From contig CALXKE010000018.1 of assembly GCA_944388805.1 (NCBI GenBank), forward strand, positions 1 to 36,215: DNA of 36,215 nucleotides. The letters are read 5' to 3'. Position numbers and translations under genes: made by a program. Below the pieces are notes generated by a model. It made no database searches and was not told where the DNA came from. It saw only the letters and a program-made list of their open reading frames with translations. Source of the DNA: an uncultured Clostridia bacterium. Lineage in GTDB: Bacteria; Bacillota; Clostridia; TANB77; CAG-508. Below, piece after piece: positions 18,311 through 25,850 of the stretch (its first letter is position 1; the number at the start of each line of letters is the position of its first letter).

Positions 18311-18583
18311 ATGATGTATCCATATGTAAAATATTCTGATGGTACAGAAGTTGTTTTTTCTAATATATATATAGATGGTGATCAAGAATGTATTGATGTT
18401 CATTTTGAGAGACCTACTGAAGATGGATTTGATTCTGTTAGAATAAAATTACCTACCTATGAAGTAACTGTTTGGGAAGGAAATTATACGGATGAGGAAA
18501 TTGAATTTTTTAAACAAGTAGTCAAAAATAGTTGTGATTTATTTTATAAATATGCAAAAGAAGGAGGTATTAAGATTGCCTAG
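18311..18583 (+). CDS. Small protein of unknown function, partner of a DUF4160 gene
   Basis: The product has 90 residues, starting at ATG 18311, which is ten bases after AGGAG; the in-frame GTG at 18302 is too close to it. The protein is acidic, soluble and mixed alpha/beta: a beta-rich first half with KYSDGTEVVFSNIYIDG, then TVWEGNYTDEEIEFFKQVV and a final helix. I do not recognise a named family. The stop codon overlaps the probable original start (TTG 18576) of the DUF4160 gene, so the two were one operon. Small DUF4160 proteins often sit beside another small gene and have been suggested to be toxin-antitoxin-like; that is not shown here. Its 3' part is duplicated at 3957-4080. Confidence 0.65.
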   Translation: MMYPYVKYSDGTEVVFSNIYIDGDQECIDVHFERPTEDGFDSVRIKLPTYEVTVWEGNYTDEEIEFFKQVVKNSCDLFYKYAKEGGIKIA

Positions 18584-18588
18584 TATTT

Positions 18589-18864
18589 TTGAAAGCTTTC
18601 GGCTATAAAATATATTTTTGGTCAAATGAAAATAATGAACCTATTCATATTCATATCTCAAAAGGAAATCCAAATCAAAATTCTACTAAGGTTTGGTTAA
18701 CACAAGCTGGAGGATGTATATTAGCTAATAATAAAAGTAAAATACCTCAGAATGATTTAAATAAATTACTAGATATAATATCTAAACATTATTTTTTAAT
18801 TATTTCTAAATGGAAAGAATATTACCATATTGATGATATAAAAGAAATCAAATTTTATTGCTGA
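18589..18864 (+). CDS. DUF4160-family protein, possibly frameshifted at its start
   Basis: The product has 91 residues if it starts at TTG 18589. It carries the DUF4160 signature: GYKIYFWSNE, then EPIHIHISKG, a WL strand, and a C-terminal helix with LLDIISKHY and WKEYY. Members usually begin M-P followed by a short strand. Here a well-placed GGAGG (18564-18568) precedes TTG 18576, which reads MPSIFESF and then leaves frame; the sequence becomes FGYKIYFW again only if one C near 18600 is skipped. So either the gene lost its first residues to a one-base insertion or it starts weakly at 18589. The function of the family is unknown. Confidence 0.65.
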   Translation: MKAFGYKIYFWSNENNEPIHIHISKGNPNQNSTKVWLTQAGGCILANNKSKIPQNDLNKLLDIISKHYFLIISKWKEYYHIDDIKEIKFYC

Positions 18865-18914
18865 TTTAATTATTATAATTTATTTTTATTACTTAAGCAT
18901 TAAATAAAACAAAG

Positions 18915-18945
18915 GACTTTTGCTAAAAATAGTAAAAGTCTTTTT
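18915..18945 (+). terminator. Intrinsic terminator after the DUF4160 gene
   Basis: GACTTTTGCT (18915-18924) pairs with AGTAAAAGTC (18931-18940), with one G-U pair, followed by five T. This is the right copy of the terminator at 4123-4153. Confidence 0.85.
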
Positions 18946-19103
18946 ATTGTGTAAATAGAAACATCTGTTGAATCGGATTCATTGAATCTGATTCTTATGC
19001 GACAATAATATTTTGTGGTGAAAATCAATGCTTTTTTAAATTTTTTTAAAATTGAATTGTAACCCTATTGTCACACCCAAAATGATATTTTAGCAAGTTT
19101 TAG

Positions 19104-19132
19104 TTGAAAAAAAGAAAAAAATGATGTAAAAT
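19104..19132 (+). promoter_or_regulatory. Promoter of rplI-dnaB
   Basis: TTGAAA (19104-19109), a 17-base spacer and TAAAAT (19127-19132). It leaves a 5' leader of about 70 bases holding a stem-loop. Bases 19003-19103 show nothing else. Confidence 0.7.
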
Positions 19133-19156
19133 ATAGCATACAGAGAAAGTAGAGAG

Positions 19157-19187
19157 TGTTGCATAGAGATTAGATCCTTATGCGACA
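19157..19187. repeat. Palindromic element in the rplI leader (family shared with 24588-24620)
   Basis: TGTTGCAT (19157-19164) and ATGCGACA (19180-19187) pair with one G-U around a 15-base loop that begins AGAG. The element after ftsH has the same arms, the same loop length and the same AGAG. It lies inside the transcript just ahead of the rplI ribosome binding site, so it may also affect translation. Confidence 0.55.
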
Positions 19188-19209
19188 TATGAGAAAAGGA
19201 GGAATCAAC

Positions 19210-19656
19210 ATGAAAGTAATTTTAAAAGCAGATATAAAAGGCGTAGGAAAGAAAGATGAAGTGATTAATGCGTCAGATGGATATGCAAGAAATTTTTTAT
19301 TTCCTAAAAATTTAGCAGTAGAAGCTAATAAAGAAAATATGGCAAAATTAAAAGCAAAACAAGATTCTGCCAAGTTCCAAAAAAATCAAGAAAAAGAAGA
19401 AGCCATGAAAACAGCAGATAAATTATCAAAAATATTATTAAAGATGAAAGTAAAAGCAGGAGAAAATGGAAAGATTTTTGGTGGTGTATCTAGTAAAGAT
19501 ATTGCACAAGAATTATCAAAACAATATAGTATTGAAGTAGATAAAAAGAAAATTGACTTAAAAGAAACCATTAAGACACTTGGCGTTCACAATATTGAAA
19601 TAAAATTATTTGAAGGTGTAGTGGGAAAACTAAGAATTGATGTTATTTCAGAATAA
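19210..19656 (+). CDS. rplI: Large ribosomal subunit protein bL9
   Basis: The protein has 148 residues, the normal length for L9. The N-terminal rRNA-binding domain reads MKVILKADIKGVGKKDEV and then NASDGYARNFLFPKNLA. A long Lys/Glu-rich connecting helix (about 45-75) and the C-terminal domain with GENGKIFGGVSSKDIAQ follow. The start is ATG 19210 because GGAGG lies just upstream and the protein then begins exactly as L9; an upstream in-frame ATG at 19180 would add ten unrelated residues. dnaB follows 70 bases later on the same strand, the usual partner in Bacillota, and both probably share the promoter at 19104. Confidence 0.97.
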   Translation: MKVILKADIKGVGKKDEVINASDGYARNFLFPKNLAVEANKENMAKLKAKQDSAKFQKNQEKEEAMKTADKLSKILLKMKVKAGENGKIFGGVSSKDIAQELSKQYSIEVDKKKIDLKETIKTLGVHNIEIKLFEGVVGKLRIDVISE

Positions 19657-19726
19657 AGAGTAAAGAACAGATAATAGGGATAACAGAAATAAAAAGTAAA
19701 AAAAGAAGTAGTGGAGGCTAGAAAAG

Positions 19727-21061
19727 ATGGAGTTAGGAAAAGTACCACCACATGATATAGAAGCAGAACAGGCTGTTTTAGGAAGTATGTTAACAGATAA
19801 AGATGCCGTTATATCAGCAATAGAGGTTTTAAAAGAAGATGATTTTTACAGAACAGATAATAAATCGATTTATGAAGCTATTATTAATTTATATAATCGA
19901 GCAGAACCAATTGATATTATTACGGTAAAAGCAGAATTAGAATCTTTAGGAAAATTTGAGCAAGTTGGTGGATTGGAATATTTAGCAAGTTTGCCAGATA
20001 AAGTTCCCACAACAGCAAATGCGATGAAATATATAAAAATTGTGGAAGAAAAGTCAACTTTAAGAAATTTAATCAAAACAGCTAATGAAATCATTGAATT
20101 AGGGTATGACCCAACAGAAGATGTATCAGATATTATGGAAGGTGCAGAAAAAAAGATTTTTAACATTATGCAAAATAATGACAAAAAAAGTTATTCACCA
20201 ATAAAAGATATATTAGTAGATAGTTTTACACAACTAGAAGAATTATACAATAGAAAACAACATATTACAGGTGTACCATCAGGATTCACAGAGTTAGATT
20301 ATAAAACAGCAGGATTTCATGGATCAGACTTAGTATTAATTGCCGCAAGACCTGCAATGGGTAAATCTGCATTTGCACTAAATATAGCAACAAATGCAGC
20401 AGTGCGTGCAAATGTACCAGTAGTCATCTTTAGTTTAGAGATGTCAAAAGAACAAATGGTAAACAGAATTTTATGTAGTGAAGCCATGGTAGATAGTAAT
20501 AAAGTCAGAACAGGAAAACTAGAAGAAGATGACTGGACAAAACTAGCAGGAAGTATCGGACCATTATCAGATGCAGAAATCTATATAGATGATACACCAG
20601 GTATATCTGTTATGGAAATCAGAGCAAAATGTAGAAAATTAAAATTAGAAAAAAATATTGGAATGGTTGTAATCGATTATTTGCAATTGGTACAGGGAAG
20701 TAATAGAAGAAATGGAAGCCGTGAACAAGAAATATCAGAAATCAGTAGGTCCTTAAAAATATTGGCAAAAGAATTAAATGTACCAGTTATTGCACTATCA
20801 CAATTATCTAGAGCAGTAGAGCAAAGACCAGATCATAGACCAATGTTATCAGACTTAAGAGAATCTGGGGCAATTGAGCAAGATGCAGATATTGTTATGT
20901 TTTTATATAGAGATGACTATTATAACCCAGATAGTGAGAAAAAAGATATTGCAGAAGTCATCATAGCAAAACACAGAGGAGGTTCACTAGGAACAGTAGA
21001 TCTTCTATGGTTAGGCAGTTATACAAAATTTGTTAATTTAGAAAAAAGATTTGATGACTAA
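19727..21061 (+). CDS. dnaB: Replicative DNA helicase DnaB
   Basis: A 444-residue hexameric helicase that unwinds DNA ahead of the replication fork. The N-terminal primase-binding domain starts VPPHDIEAEQAVLGSML, and the RecA-like core begins near residue 180 with TGVPSGFTELD. Walker A is ARPAMGKSA (about 207-215), Walker B is VVIDYLQLV, and the C-terminal motifs are LSQLSRAVEQRPDHRP and SDLRESGAIEQDADIV with an arginine finger region (AKHRGGSLG). No intein or truncation is seen. GGAGG precedes the ATG. It lies downstream of rplI. A REP-like unit with a T run immediately after the stop may act as its terminator. Confidence 0.97.
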   Translation: MELGKVPPHDIEAEQAVLGSMLTDKDAVISAIEVLKEDDFYRTDNKSIYEAIINLYNRAEPIDIITVKAELESLGKFEQVGGLEYLASLPDKVPTTANAMKYIKIVEEKSTLRNLIKTANEIIELGYDPTEDVSDIMEGAEKKIFNIMQNNDKKSYSPIKDILVDSFTQLEELYNRKQHITGVPSGFTELDYKTAGFHGSDLVLIAARPAMGKSAFALNIATNAAVRANVPVVIFSLEMSKEQMVNRILCSEAMVDSNKVRTGKLEEDDWTKLAGSIGPLSDAEIYIDDTPGISVMEIRAKCRKLKLEKNIGMVVIDYLQLVQGSNRRNGSREQEISEISRSLKILAKELNVPVIALSQLSRAVEQRPDHRPMLSDLRESGAIEQDADIVMFLYRDDYYNPDSEKKDIAEVIIAKHRGGSLGTVDLLWLGSYTKFVNLEKRFDD

Positions 21062-21063
21062 AT

Positions 21064-21093
21064 GTGCCAAAGGGGACGGGGCATTTTGGCAAC
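21064..21093. repeat. REP-like unit A, possible dnaB terminator
   Basis: TGCCAAA (21065-21071) pairs with TTTGGCA (21085-21091) around a loop containing GGGGACGGGGCA, followed by TTTTTT (21094-21099). It has the same outer arms and GGGGACG core as the two units inside tilS. The T run makes it work as an intrinsic terminator for dnaB. Bases 21100-21179 hold nothing else recognisable, apart from two copies of TAGGGGCA. Confidence 0.75.
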
Positions 21094-21179
21094 TTTTTTC
21101 ATAATATACTCACTTTTACAAAAAAAGAAATAGGGGCAATGTTATATAGGGGCATATATTTTATTATAAGAGGTGAATT

Positions 21180-21371
21180 ATGCCAAGAATAGCAAGAAAG
21201 TATATGACAGTGTCTTTTTTTCATTTAATGACACAAGGAATCAATAAAGAAAATTTAAGGGAAATAGTTATTAGATTGAAATCTAAAAAGATTTCATATA
21301 GAATAATGGCGGAAAAATTAGGTATTGGAAGAGAAACATTAAGAAGATTAAATGCAAAATTGAGTAAATAG
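21180..21371 (+). pseudogene. Internally deleted REP-associated tyrosine transposase (RAYT, IS200-like family)
   Basis: The frame encodes 63 residues. The first 23 (MPRIARKYMTVSFFHLMTQG and INK) look like the beginning of Y1/RAYT transposases. The last 40 (ENLREIVIRLKSKKIS, then a helix-turn-helix-like segment with GIGRETLRRL) look like their C-terminal end. The roughly 200 residues between, including the HUH and catalytic Tyr motifs, are missing, joined in frame at about residue 24. An AGAGGTGAATT ribosome binding site remains. The remnant lies between repeat unit A and the inverted pair in tilS, as expected if these repeats were the substrate of this transposase class. Family assignment rests on motif memory, not on a search. 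Confidence 0.65.
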
Positions 21372-21383
21372 ATGGGAGAGAAT

Positions 21384-22547
21384 ATGGGAAAAAGAATTAA
21401 AGAAGATTGTTATATAAAAGTGATAAGAACAATACAAAAATATGGATTAATAAAACCAGGGGATAAATTAGTTGTGGGTGTATCAGGTGGGCCTGACTCC
21501 ATGTGTTTACTAGAAATTCTTACAAAAATAAAACAACAAAGTTGCCAAAGGGGACGTGTCTTTTTGGCAACAGAGAAAAGTTGCCAAAATGGCACGTCCC
21601 CTTTGGCAACTTTTGAGTTTGTAGTTGCGCATGTCAACCATATGATAAGGAAAGAAGCGAAAGAAGATGAAGATTTTGTCAAAAATTATTGTATGAAAAA
21701 TGATATACAATTTTATACAAAAAGTATAGATGTTCAGAAAATAGCGAATACTAATAAAATCAGTACAGAGGAAGCAGGAAGAAATGCAAGATATCAATTT
21801 TTTGATGAAGTCTTACAAGAAGTAAAAGGAAATAAGATTGCAATTGCACATAATAAAAATGATAAAGTAGAAACAATCATTATGAATGAACTACGTGGGT
21901 GTGGCATACAAGGATTAAAAGGCATAGAACCAATAAGGGATAAATATATTAGACCATTAATTGAATGTGAAAGAAAAGAAATTGAAGAATATTGTAAGGA
22001 AAATAATATAGAGCCAAGAATTGATAAAACGAATTTTGAAAATATTTATACTAGAAATAAAATTCGAAATATTGTTATTCCATATATAGAAAAGGAATTT
22101 AACCCCAATATTATTGAAACAATGGACAGACTTTCTAATCTTGTAGTAGAGCAAGAAGAATATATACAAAAACAAACAGAAATTGTGTATGGGAAAATTC
22201 TGTTAGAGGAAAACATACCATTTCATCAAAATCTGAAATTAGAAGAAAATAAAGAAGAACAAAGAAATGTAACAAGAAATGAAGAAATGATTCAGAATAC
22301 AAACGATAAAGGATATATTATATTGGATTTAAAAGAATTTAACAAACAAGAAAAAGTAATAAAATCTAATATCATTTTATATACTATAACAAGACTTTTT
22401 AATACAACTAAAGGGATAGAAAAAATACATATAGAAGATATTATAAAATTATGTGCTAACAATATAGGAAACAAATTTTTAATGCCAAATAAAAATTTAA
22501 AAGTTTTTATAAAAAAAGGGAAGATAAAAATTTCTAAGGAAGTATAA
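21384..22547 (+). CDS. tilS: tRNA(Ile)-lysidine synthase, with an in-frame palindromic insertion
   Basis: TilS attaches lysine to C34 of the CAU-anticodon tRNA-Ile so that it reads AUA codons, which are abundant in this genome. The PP-loop ATP site SGGPDS is at residues 34-39, HVNHMIR follows, then GRNARYQFF, HNKNDKVET and the RPLIE region; a typical C-terminal domain ends the protein. ATG 21384 is chosen because GGGAGAG lies just ahead; ATG 21372 is also in frame but has no such site. Residues about 53-76 (SCQRGRVFLATEKSCQ and following) are encoded by an inverted pair of REP-like units and are absent from ordinary TilS, where the strand after SGGPDS leads directly into the VVAHVNH strand. 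The insertion lies in a loop position, so activity may be kept. Confidence 0.92.
   Translation: MGKRIKEDCYIKVIRTIQKYGLIKPGDKLVVGVSGGPDSMCLLEILTKIKQQSCQRGRVFLATEKSCQNGTSPLATFEFVVAHVNHMIRKEAKEDEDFVKNYCMKNDIQFYTKSIDVQKIANTNKISTEEAGRNARYQFFDEVLQEVKGNKIAIAHNKNDKVETIIMNELRGCGIQGLKGIEPIRDKYIRPLIECERKEIEEYCKENNIEPRIDKTNFENIYTRNKIRNIVIPYIEKEFNPNIIETMDRLSNLVVEQEEYIQKQTEIVYGKILLEENIPFHQNLKLEENKEEQRNVTRNEEMIQNTNDKGYIILDLKEFNKQEKVIKSNIILYTITRLFNTTKGIEKIHIEDIIKLCANNIGNKFLMPNKNLKVFIKKGKIKISKEV
21541..21610. repeat. Inverted pair of REP-like units inside tilS
   Basis: Unit B (21541-21571) and unit C (21580-21610, opposite orientation) each form a hairpin with GTTGCCAAA/TTTGGCAAC arms and a GGGGACGTG core. 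Together their outer 18 bases (GTTGCCAAAGGGGACGTG and its complement) are a perfect inverted repeat. The units match unit A at 21064. Their layout is that of a BIME: two REP units head to head around an eight-base spacer. The whole element is translated. Confidence 0.85.
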
Positions 22548-22770
22548 GTATCCGTAATACTTTAGGAATTAGATACAAATTGTAATAAAAAAGAAATACA
22601 AAAAACTATTGAAAAAGAAAAAACAATGTGATAGAGTGCTGAAAGACAAGAAAAGAGTGCGTTAGCGAAAACAAAGACTTGACGCACAGATACAAAGACT
22701 GCTATGCAGTACTGAATGCATGAGTATATGCAAATTTAATAAACATCTAGTATAAAGAGGAGGAATTATT
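22548..22770 (+). other. tilS-ftsH intergenic region
   Basis: There is no gene here; the hpt gene often found between tilS and ftsH is absent. A GTGCG...CGCAC pairing (about 22657-22687) and a small ACTGC-TAT-GCAGT hairpin (about 22698-22710) suggest a structured ftsH leader. TTGACG (22679-22684) with TATGCA 18 bases later is a possible weak promoter. Confidence 0.4.
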
Positions 22771-24579
22771 TTGAAAAACGGAATAAAAACTTTAGCAATG
22801 TGGCTAATTATCATCGTAATTTTTTTAGTTGTGTTATCATCAATTGTAGAAAATAGCAATTCTAGACTAACCTATTCAGAATTAATTACAAATATAAATA
22901 GTAATAATGTCAATTCTATTGTGATTCATGCTGATGGACAGACAGCAGAAGTACAATTAAAAGATGATAATGTAAGAAAAGAAACCAACATACCAGACAT
23001 AGGAACTTTTATGACATATATAGAAGAATTTATAACAAATGGAAACTTTACAGTAGAAGAGGAATCAGAATCTATATTTATGACACTACTTCCATTAGTA
23101 ACACCATTTGCTATATTAATTATATTCATGCTTTTCTGGTTCTTAACAATGGGAGGAGCTAGTAGTGGAAATCCTGGAAGTAAAACTATGTCATTTGGAA
23201 AAAGTAAAGCAAGAATGATGACACCAGCAGAGAAAAATAGAATTACATTTGAAGATGTTGCAGGTGTAGATGAAGAAAAAGAAGAATTAGAAGAAATTGT
23301 ACAATTCTTAAAAAATCCTAAGAAATTTACAGATATGGGAGCAAGAATACCAAAAGGTGTTTTATTAGTTGGTCAACCAGGTACAGGTAAAACATTACTT
23401 GCAAAAGCAGTAGCAGGAGAAGCAGGCGTACCATTCTTTATTATTAGTGGTTCAGACTTTGTAGAAATGTTTGTTGGTGTAGGTGCATCAAGAGTAAGAG
23501 ATTTATTTGATCAAGCTAAGAAAAATGCGCCATGTATCATCTTTATAGATGAAATTGATGCCGTTGGACGTCAAAGAGGTGCAGGTCTTGGTGGTGGACA
23601 TGATGAAAGAGAACAAACATTAAATCAATTATTAGTTGAAATGGATGGATTTGCAGAAAATGAAGGTGTTATTGTCTTAGCAGCAACTAACAGACCAGAT
23701 GTATTAGATAAAGCTTTATTAAGAGCAGGAAGATTTGATAGACAAATTGTTGTAGGATTACCAGATGTAAAAGCAAGAGAACAAATTTTAGAAGTGCATA
23801 GTAGAAAGAAAAGATTAGCAGATGATGTAGACTTAAAAGTAATTGCAAAAAACACATCAGGATTTGCAGGAGCTGACTTAGAAAACATACTTAATGAAGC
23901 AGCATTATTAGCTGCTAGAAGAAATATGAATGAAATTGGTATGAGAGAAATTGAAGATGCTATGGTAAAAGTAACCATGGGACCTGAAAAGAAAACAAGA
24001 GTAAGAAGTGATAAAGAAAATAAATTAGTTGCTTATCATGAAGCAGGTCATGCAGTAGTTAGTCATTATCTAGAAACACAAGATCCTGTACATGAAATAT
24101 CAATTGTACCTAGAGGTATGGCTGGTGGATATACAATGTATAGACCAACAGAAGATAAAAACTTCATGTCAAAAACAGAAATGGAAGAAAATATTGTATC
24201 ACTTTTAGGTGGAAGAGTAGCAGAAGCACTTATCTTAAATGATATATCAACAGGTGCAAGTAATGATATAGAAAGGGCAACACAAATTGCCAGAAGTATG
24301 GTAACCAAATATGGTATGAGTGAAAGAATAGGAGCATTAACACTAGGTTCTAGCCAAGATGAAGTTTTCTTAGGAAGAGATTTTGGCCATACAAAAGAAT
24401 ATTCAGAAGAGACAGCAGCTATTATTGATGAAGAAACAAAGAGAATTGTAGATACTGGATATAATAGAGCAAAGAAAATCTTATCAGACAATGTAGACAA
24501 ATTACATCAAGTGGCAGGAATATTACTTGAAAAAGAAAAAATTACTGCTGACGAATTTGAAGCAATTTTTGTCGCATAA
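22771..24579 (+). CDS. ftsH: ATP-dependent zinc metalloprotease FtsH
   Basis: A 602-residue membrane-anchored AAA+ protease that removes misassembled membrane proteins and short-lived regulators. Two membrane segments (about 8-27 and 104-127) flank a small extracytoplasmic domain. The AAA core has GQPGTGKT (201-208), Walker [13 protein letters not shown] and the second region of homology ([18 protein letters not shown]). The protease domain has the zinc site HEAGH at 423-427. The start is TTG 22771, supported by AGGAGG eight bases upstream and by [11 protein letters not shown] leading into the first membrane helix. Length and motifs are normal. It lies downstream of tilS, as in many Bacillota. 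Confidence 0.97.
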   Translation: MKNGIKTLAMWLIIIVIFLVVLSSIVENSNSRLTYSELITNINSNNVNSIVIHADGQTAEVQLKDDNVRKETNIPDIGTFMTYIEEFITNGNFTVEEESESIFMTLLPLVTPFAILIIFMLFWFLTMGGASSGNPGSKTMSFGKSKARMMTPAEKNRITFEDVAGVDEEKEELEEIVQFLKNPKKFTDMGARIPKGVLLVGQPGTGKTLLAKAVAGEAGVPFFIISGSDFVEMFVGVGASRVRDLFDQAKKNAPCIIFIDEIDAVGRQRGAGLGGGHDEREQTLNQLLVEMDGFAENEGVIVLAATNRPDVLDKALLRAGRFDRQIVVGLPDVKAREQILEVHSRKKRLADDVDLKVIAKNTSGFAGADLENILNEAALLAARRNMNEIGMREIEDAMVKVTMGPEKKTRVRSDKENKLVAYHEAGHAVVSHYLETQDPVHEISIVPRGMAGGYTMYRPTEDKNFMSKTEMEENIVSLLGGRVAEALILNDISTGASNDIERATQIARSMVTKYGMSERIGALTLGSSQDEVFLGRDFGHTKEYSEETAAIIDEETKRIVDTGYNRAKKILSDNVDKLHQVAGILLEKEKITADEFEAIFVA

Positions 24580-24587
24580 GTTCGGTC

Positions 24588-24620
24588 ATGTCGCATAGAG
24601 TTCGTTTTTCAATGCGACAT
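24588..24620. repeat. Palindromic element after ftsH (family shared with 19157-19187)
   Basis: ATGTCGCAT (24588-24596) and ATGCGACAT (24612-24620) are a perfect 9-bp inverted repeat around a 15-base loop beginning AGAG. It lies nine bases after the ftsH stop and directly before the terminator. Confidence 0.65.
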
Positions 24621-24622
24621 TC

Positions 24623-24666
24623 AAAAAAAAGAAAGTAGCAAATCATATTGCTATTTTCTTTTTTTT
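24623..24666. terminator. Intrinsic terminator after ftsH
   Basis: AGAAAGTAGCAA and TTGCTATTTTCT pair around ATCATA, with A runs on the left and eight T on the right. It could terminate in both directions; plus-strand use after ftsH is the relevant one. Confidence 0.85.
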
Positions 24667-24712
24667 GGGATACAATAAATATACAAAAGAAAAATAAGAT
24701 AGAGGAATGGTT

Positions 24713-25294
24713 ATGAAAGATTATTATGGAATATTAGAAGTAAATGAAAAAGCATCACAAGAAATTATAGAAAAAGCATATAAAACATTAGTAAAAAAAT
24801 ATCATCCAGATTTATATTCATCTGTTCAAAAAAAAGAAGCAGAAATGAAGTTAAAAGATATTAATGAAGCGTATAATATCTTGTCAGATAATTTTTTACG
24901 ATCACAGTATGATTTAGAACTACAAAGAGAAAGAAATTCTGCTCAGAAAAAAGAAAATATCATAAACAATGAAAAAAATACTGCTAAAAAAAATAGTAGA
25001 AACATATTTAAAAATGAGGAAGATAAACCGAAAACAAAATATGTGCGAAATAAGAGTAATGTGGGAACCATATTTGGCATTATAGATTTGGTGAGAGATT
25101 TATGGGGGAATAGACCTCAAAAAAACGAAAAGAAGAAAATGGATCAAAAAGATTGGTTAGCAGTAGGATTAACAATTATCATACTGATTATTATAGGAGT
25201 AATATTATGGTTTATACCATTTACCAATGGTTGGATGAGGCAGTTATTATTTGAAAATCCAATATTCAACCTTATAGGAGGTTTATTTTCTTAA
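24713..25294 (+). CDS. Membrane-anchored J-domain protein (DnaJ-like co-chaperone)
   Basis: A 193-residue protein. The J domain (residues 1-65) begins [20 protein letters not shown], carries the HPD tripeptide at 31-33 and ends with [10 protein letters not shown] and an SQYDLEL segment; it should stimulate the ATPase of an Hsp70 (DnaK). A charged linker (about 70-145) is followed by one membrane helix (about 148-170) and a short C-terminal tail. There is no Gly/Phe or zinc-finger region, so this is a specialised type III J-protein, not DnaJ itself. ATG 24713 is preferred to ATG 24707, because AGAGG (24701-24705) is correctly spaced only for the former. It follows ftsH but is separated by a terminator, so it is transcribed independently. 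Confidence 0.88.
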   Translation: MKDYYGILEVNEKASQEIIEKAYKTLVKKYHPDLYSSVQKKEAEMKLKDINEAYNILSDNFLRSQYDLELQRERNSAQKKENIINNEKNTAKKNSRNIFKNEEDKPKTKYVRNKSNVGTIFGIIDLVRDLWGNRPQKNEKKKMDQKDWLAVGLTIIILIIIGVILWFIPFTNGWMRQLLFENPIFNLIGGLFS

Positions 25295-25310
25295 TTTAGA
25301 AATAATTCTA

Positions 25311-25339
25311 TTGACAACTAAGGACCAATAAGGTATAAT
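25311..25339 (+). promoter_or_regulatory. Consensus sigma-A promoter of rpsU
   Basis: Perfect TTGACA (25311-25316), 17-base spacer, perfect TATAAT (25334-25339). The roughly 60-base leader contains a CATAC/GTATG hairpin (25368-25384) just ahead of AAGGAGGGG. It is the strongest promoter in the window by sequence, as suits a ribosomal protein gene. Confidence 0.9.
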
Positions 25340-25405
25340 ATATATCGTTGAATAAGGGTTATCCCAACATACAGTTTTCGTATGACCGGAAGGAGGGGAA
25401 TTTAA

Positions 25406-25576
25406 ATGTTAGAAATAAAAGTTAATAATGGTAATATAGAAGATGCTCTAAAAAGATTTAAAAGACAATGTGCTAGAAATGGAGTATTACAAGAAGTTCG
25501 TAAGAGAGAGCATTATGAAAAGCCTAGTGTAAAAAGAAAGAAAAAATCTGAGGCAGCAAGAAAAAGAAAATATTAA
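25406..25576 (+). CDS. rpsU: Small ribosomal subunit protein bS21
   Basis: A 56-residue, strongly basic protein that begins [20 protein letters not shown], continues with [18 protein letters not shown] and ends in RKRKY. This is the S21 pattern over its whole length. S21 binds near the 3' end of 16S rRNA and helps translation initiation. The ribosome binding site AAGGAGGGG is strong, the promoter is a consensus one, and an intrinsic terminator follows at once, so it is a single-gene transcription unit. Confidence 0.96.
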   Translation: MLEIKVNNGNIEDALKRFKRQCARNGVLQEVRKREHYEKPSVKRKKKSEAARKRKY

Positions 25577-25584
25577 TACATATA

Positions 25585-25621
25585 AAAACGAGATATTAAT
25601 AAAATTAATATCTCGTTTTTG
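25585..25621. terminator. rpsU terminator
   Basis: A perfect 16-bp stem (25585-25600 with 25604-25619) with a three-base loop and T run. It has A residues on the left as well, so it can act in both directions. Confidence 0.9.
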
Positions 25622-25727
25622 TAATAATAATAACAAACAAAATGTATTCAAAGTTCACTATAAACAATGGTGTCCTATATAAGATAATTGCAAATTTCTA
25701 AAAAAATTAATAATAAAGTAAAAAATG

Positions 25728-25736
25728 TGTTATAAT
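25728..25736 (+). promoter_or_regulatory. Extended -10 promoter of the M16 peptidase pair
   Basis: TG-T-TATAAT is a perfect extended -10 element; no clear -35 box is seen 17 bases upstream. It would give a leader of about 105 bases. Confidence 0.6.
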
Positions 25737-25769
25737 ATACAACAGAATGAATAAGAAAAATTAAGAAAT

Positions 25770-25837
25770 TTGATATTGTATAAATGTGCAATTATGGATA
25801 TAAATAAATATCTAAAATCCAAGTTATACAATATCAA
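25770..25837 (+). promoter_or_regulatory. Long stem-loop in the leader of the M16 peptidase operon
   Basis: A perfect 14-bp inverted repeat (25770-25783 with 25824-25837) encloses a 40-base loop, which has its own GATAT/ATATC hairpin (25797-25812). The right arm runs into the ribosome binding site AAGGAAAGG (25836-25844). Opening or closing the stem could change translation of the first gene. The stem may also be a remnant of a small palindromic element. Confidence 0.5.
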
Positions 25838-25850
25838 GGAAAGGAAACAT

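Larger units (their letters stand above)
18460..19002 (+). repeat. Right copy of the direct repeat flanking the adhesin locus
   Basis: Two blocks, 18460-18583 and 18891-19002, correspond to 3957-4080 and 4099-4210. The right copy is the complete one and contains the DUF4160 gene between the blocks. Confidence 0.8.

Noticed and set aside
19675..19686. TAGGGATAACAG resembling the start of the I-SceI homing site
   Set aside because: Only 12 of 18 bases match and there is no intron or homing endonuclease nearby. Coincidence in the rplI-dnaB gap.
22620..22740. Possible tRNA or small RNA between tilS and ftsH
   Set aside because: There are small hairpins but no cloverleaf, T-loop motif or terminator. 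It was left as a structured leader at most.
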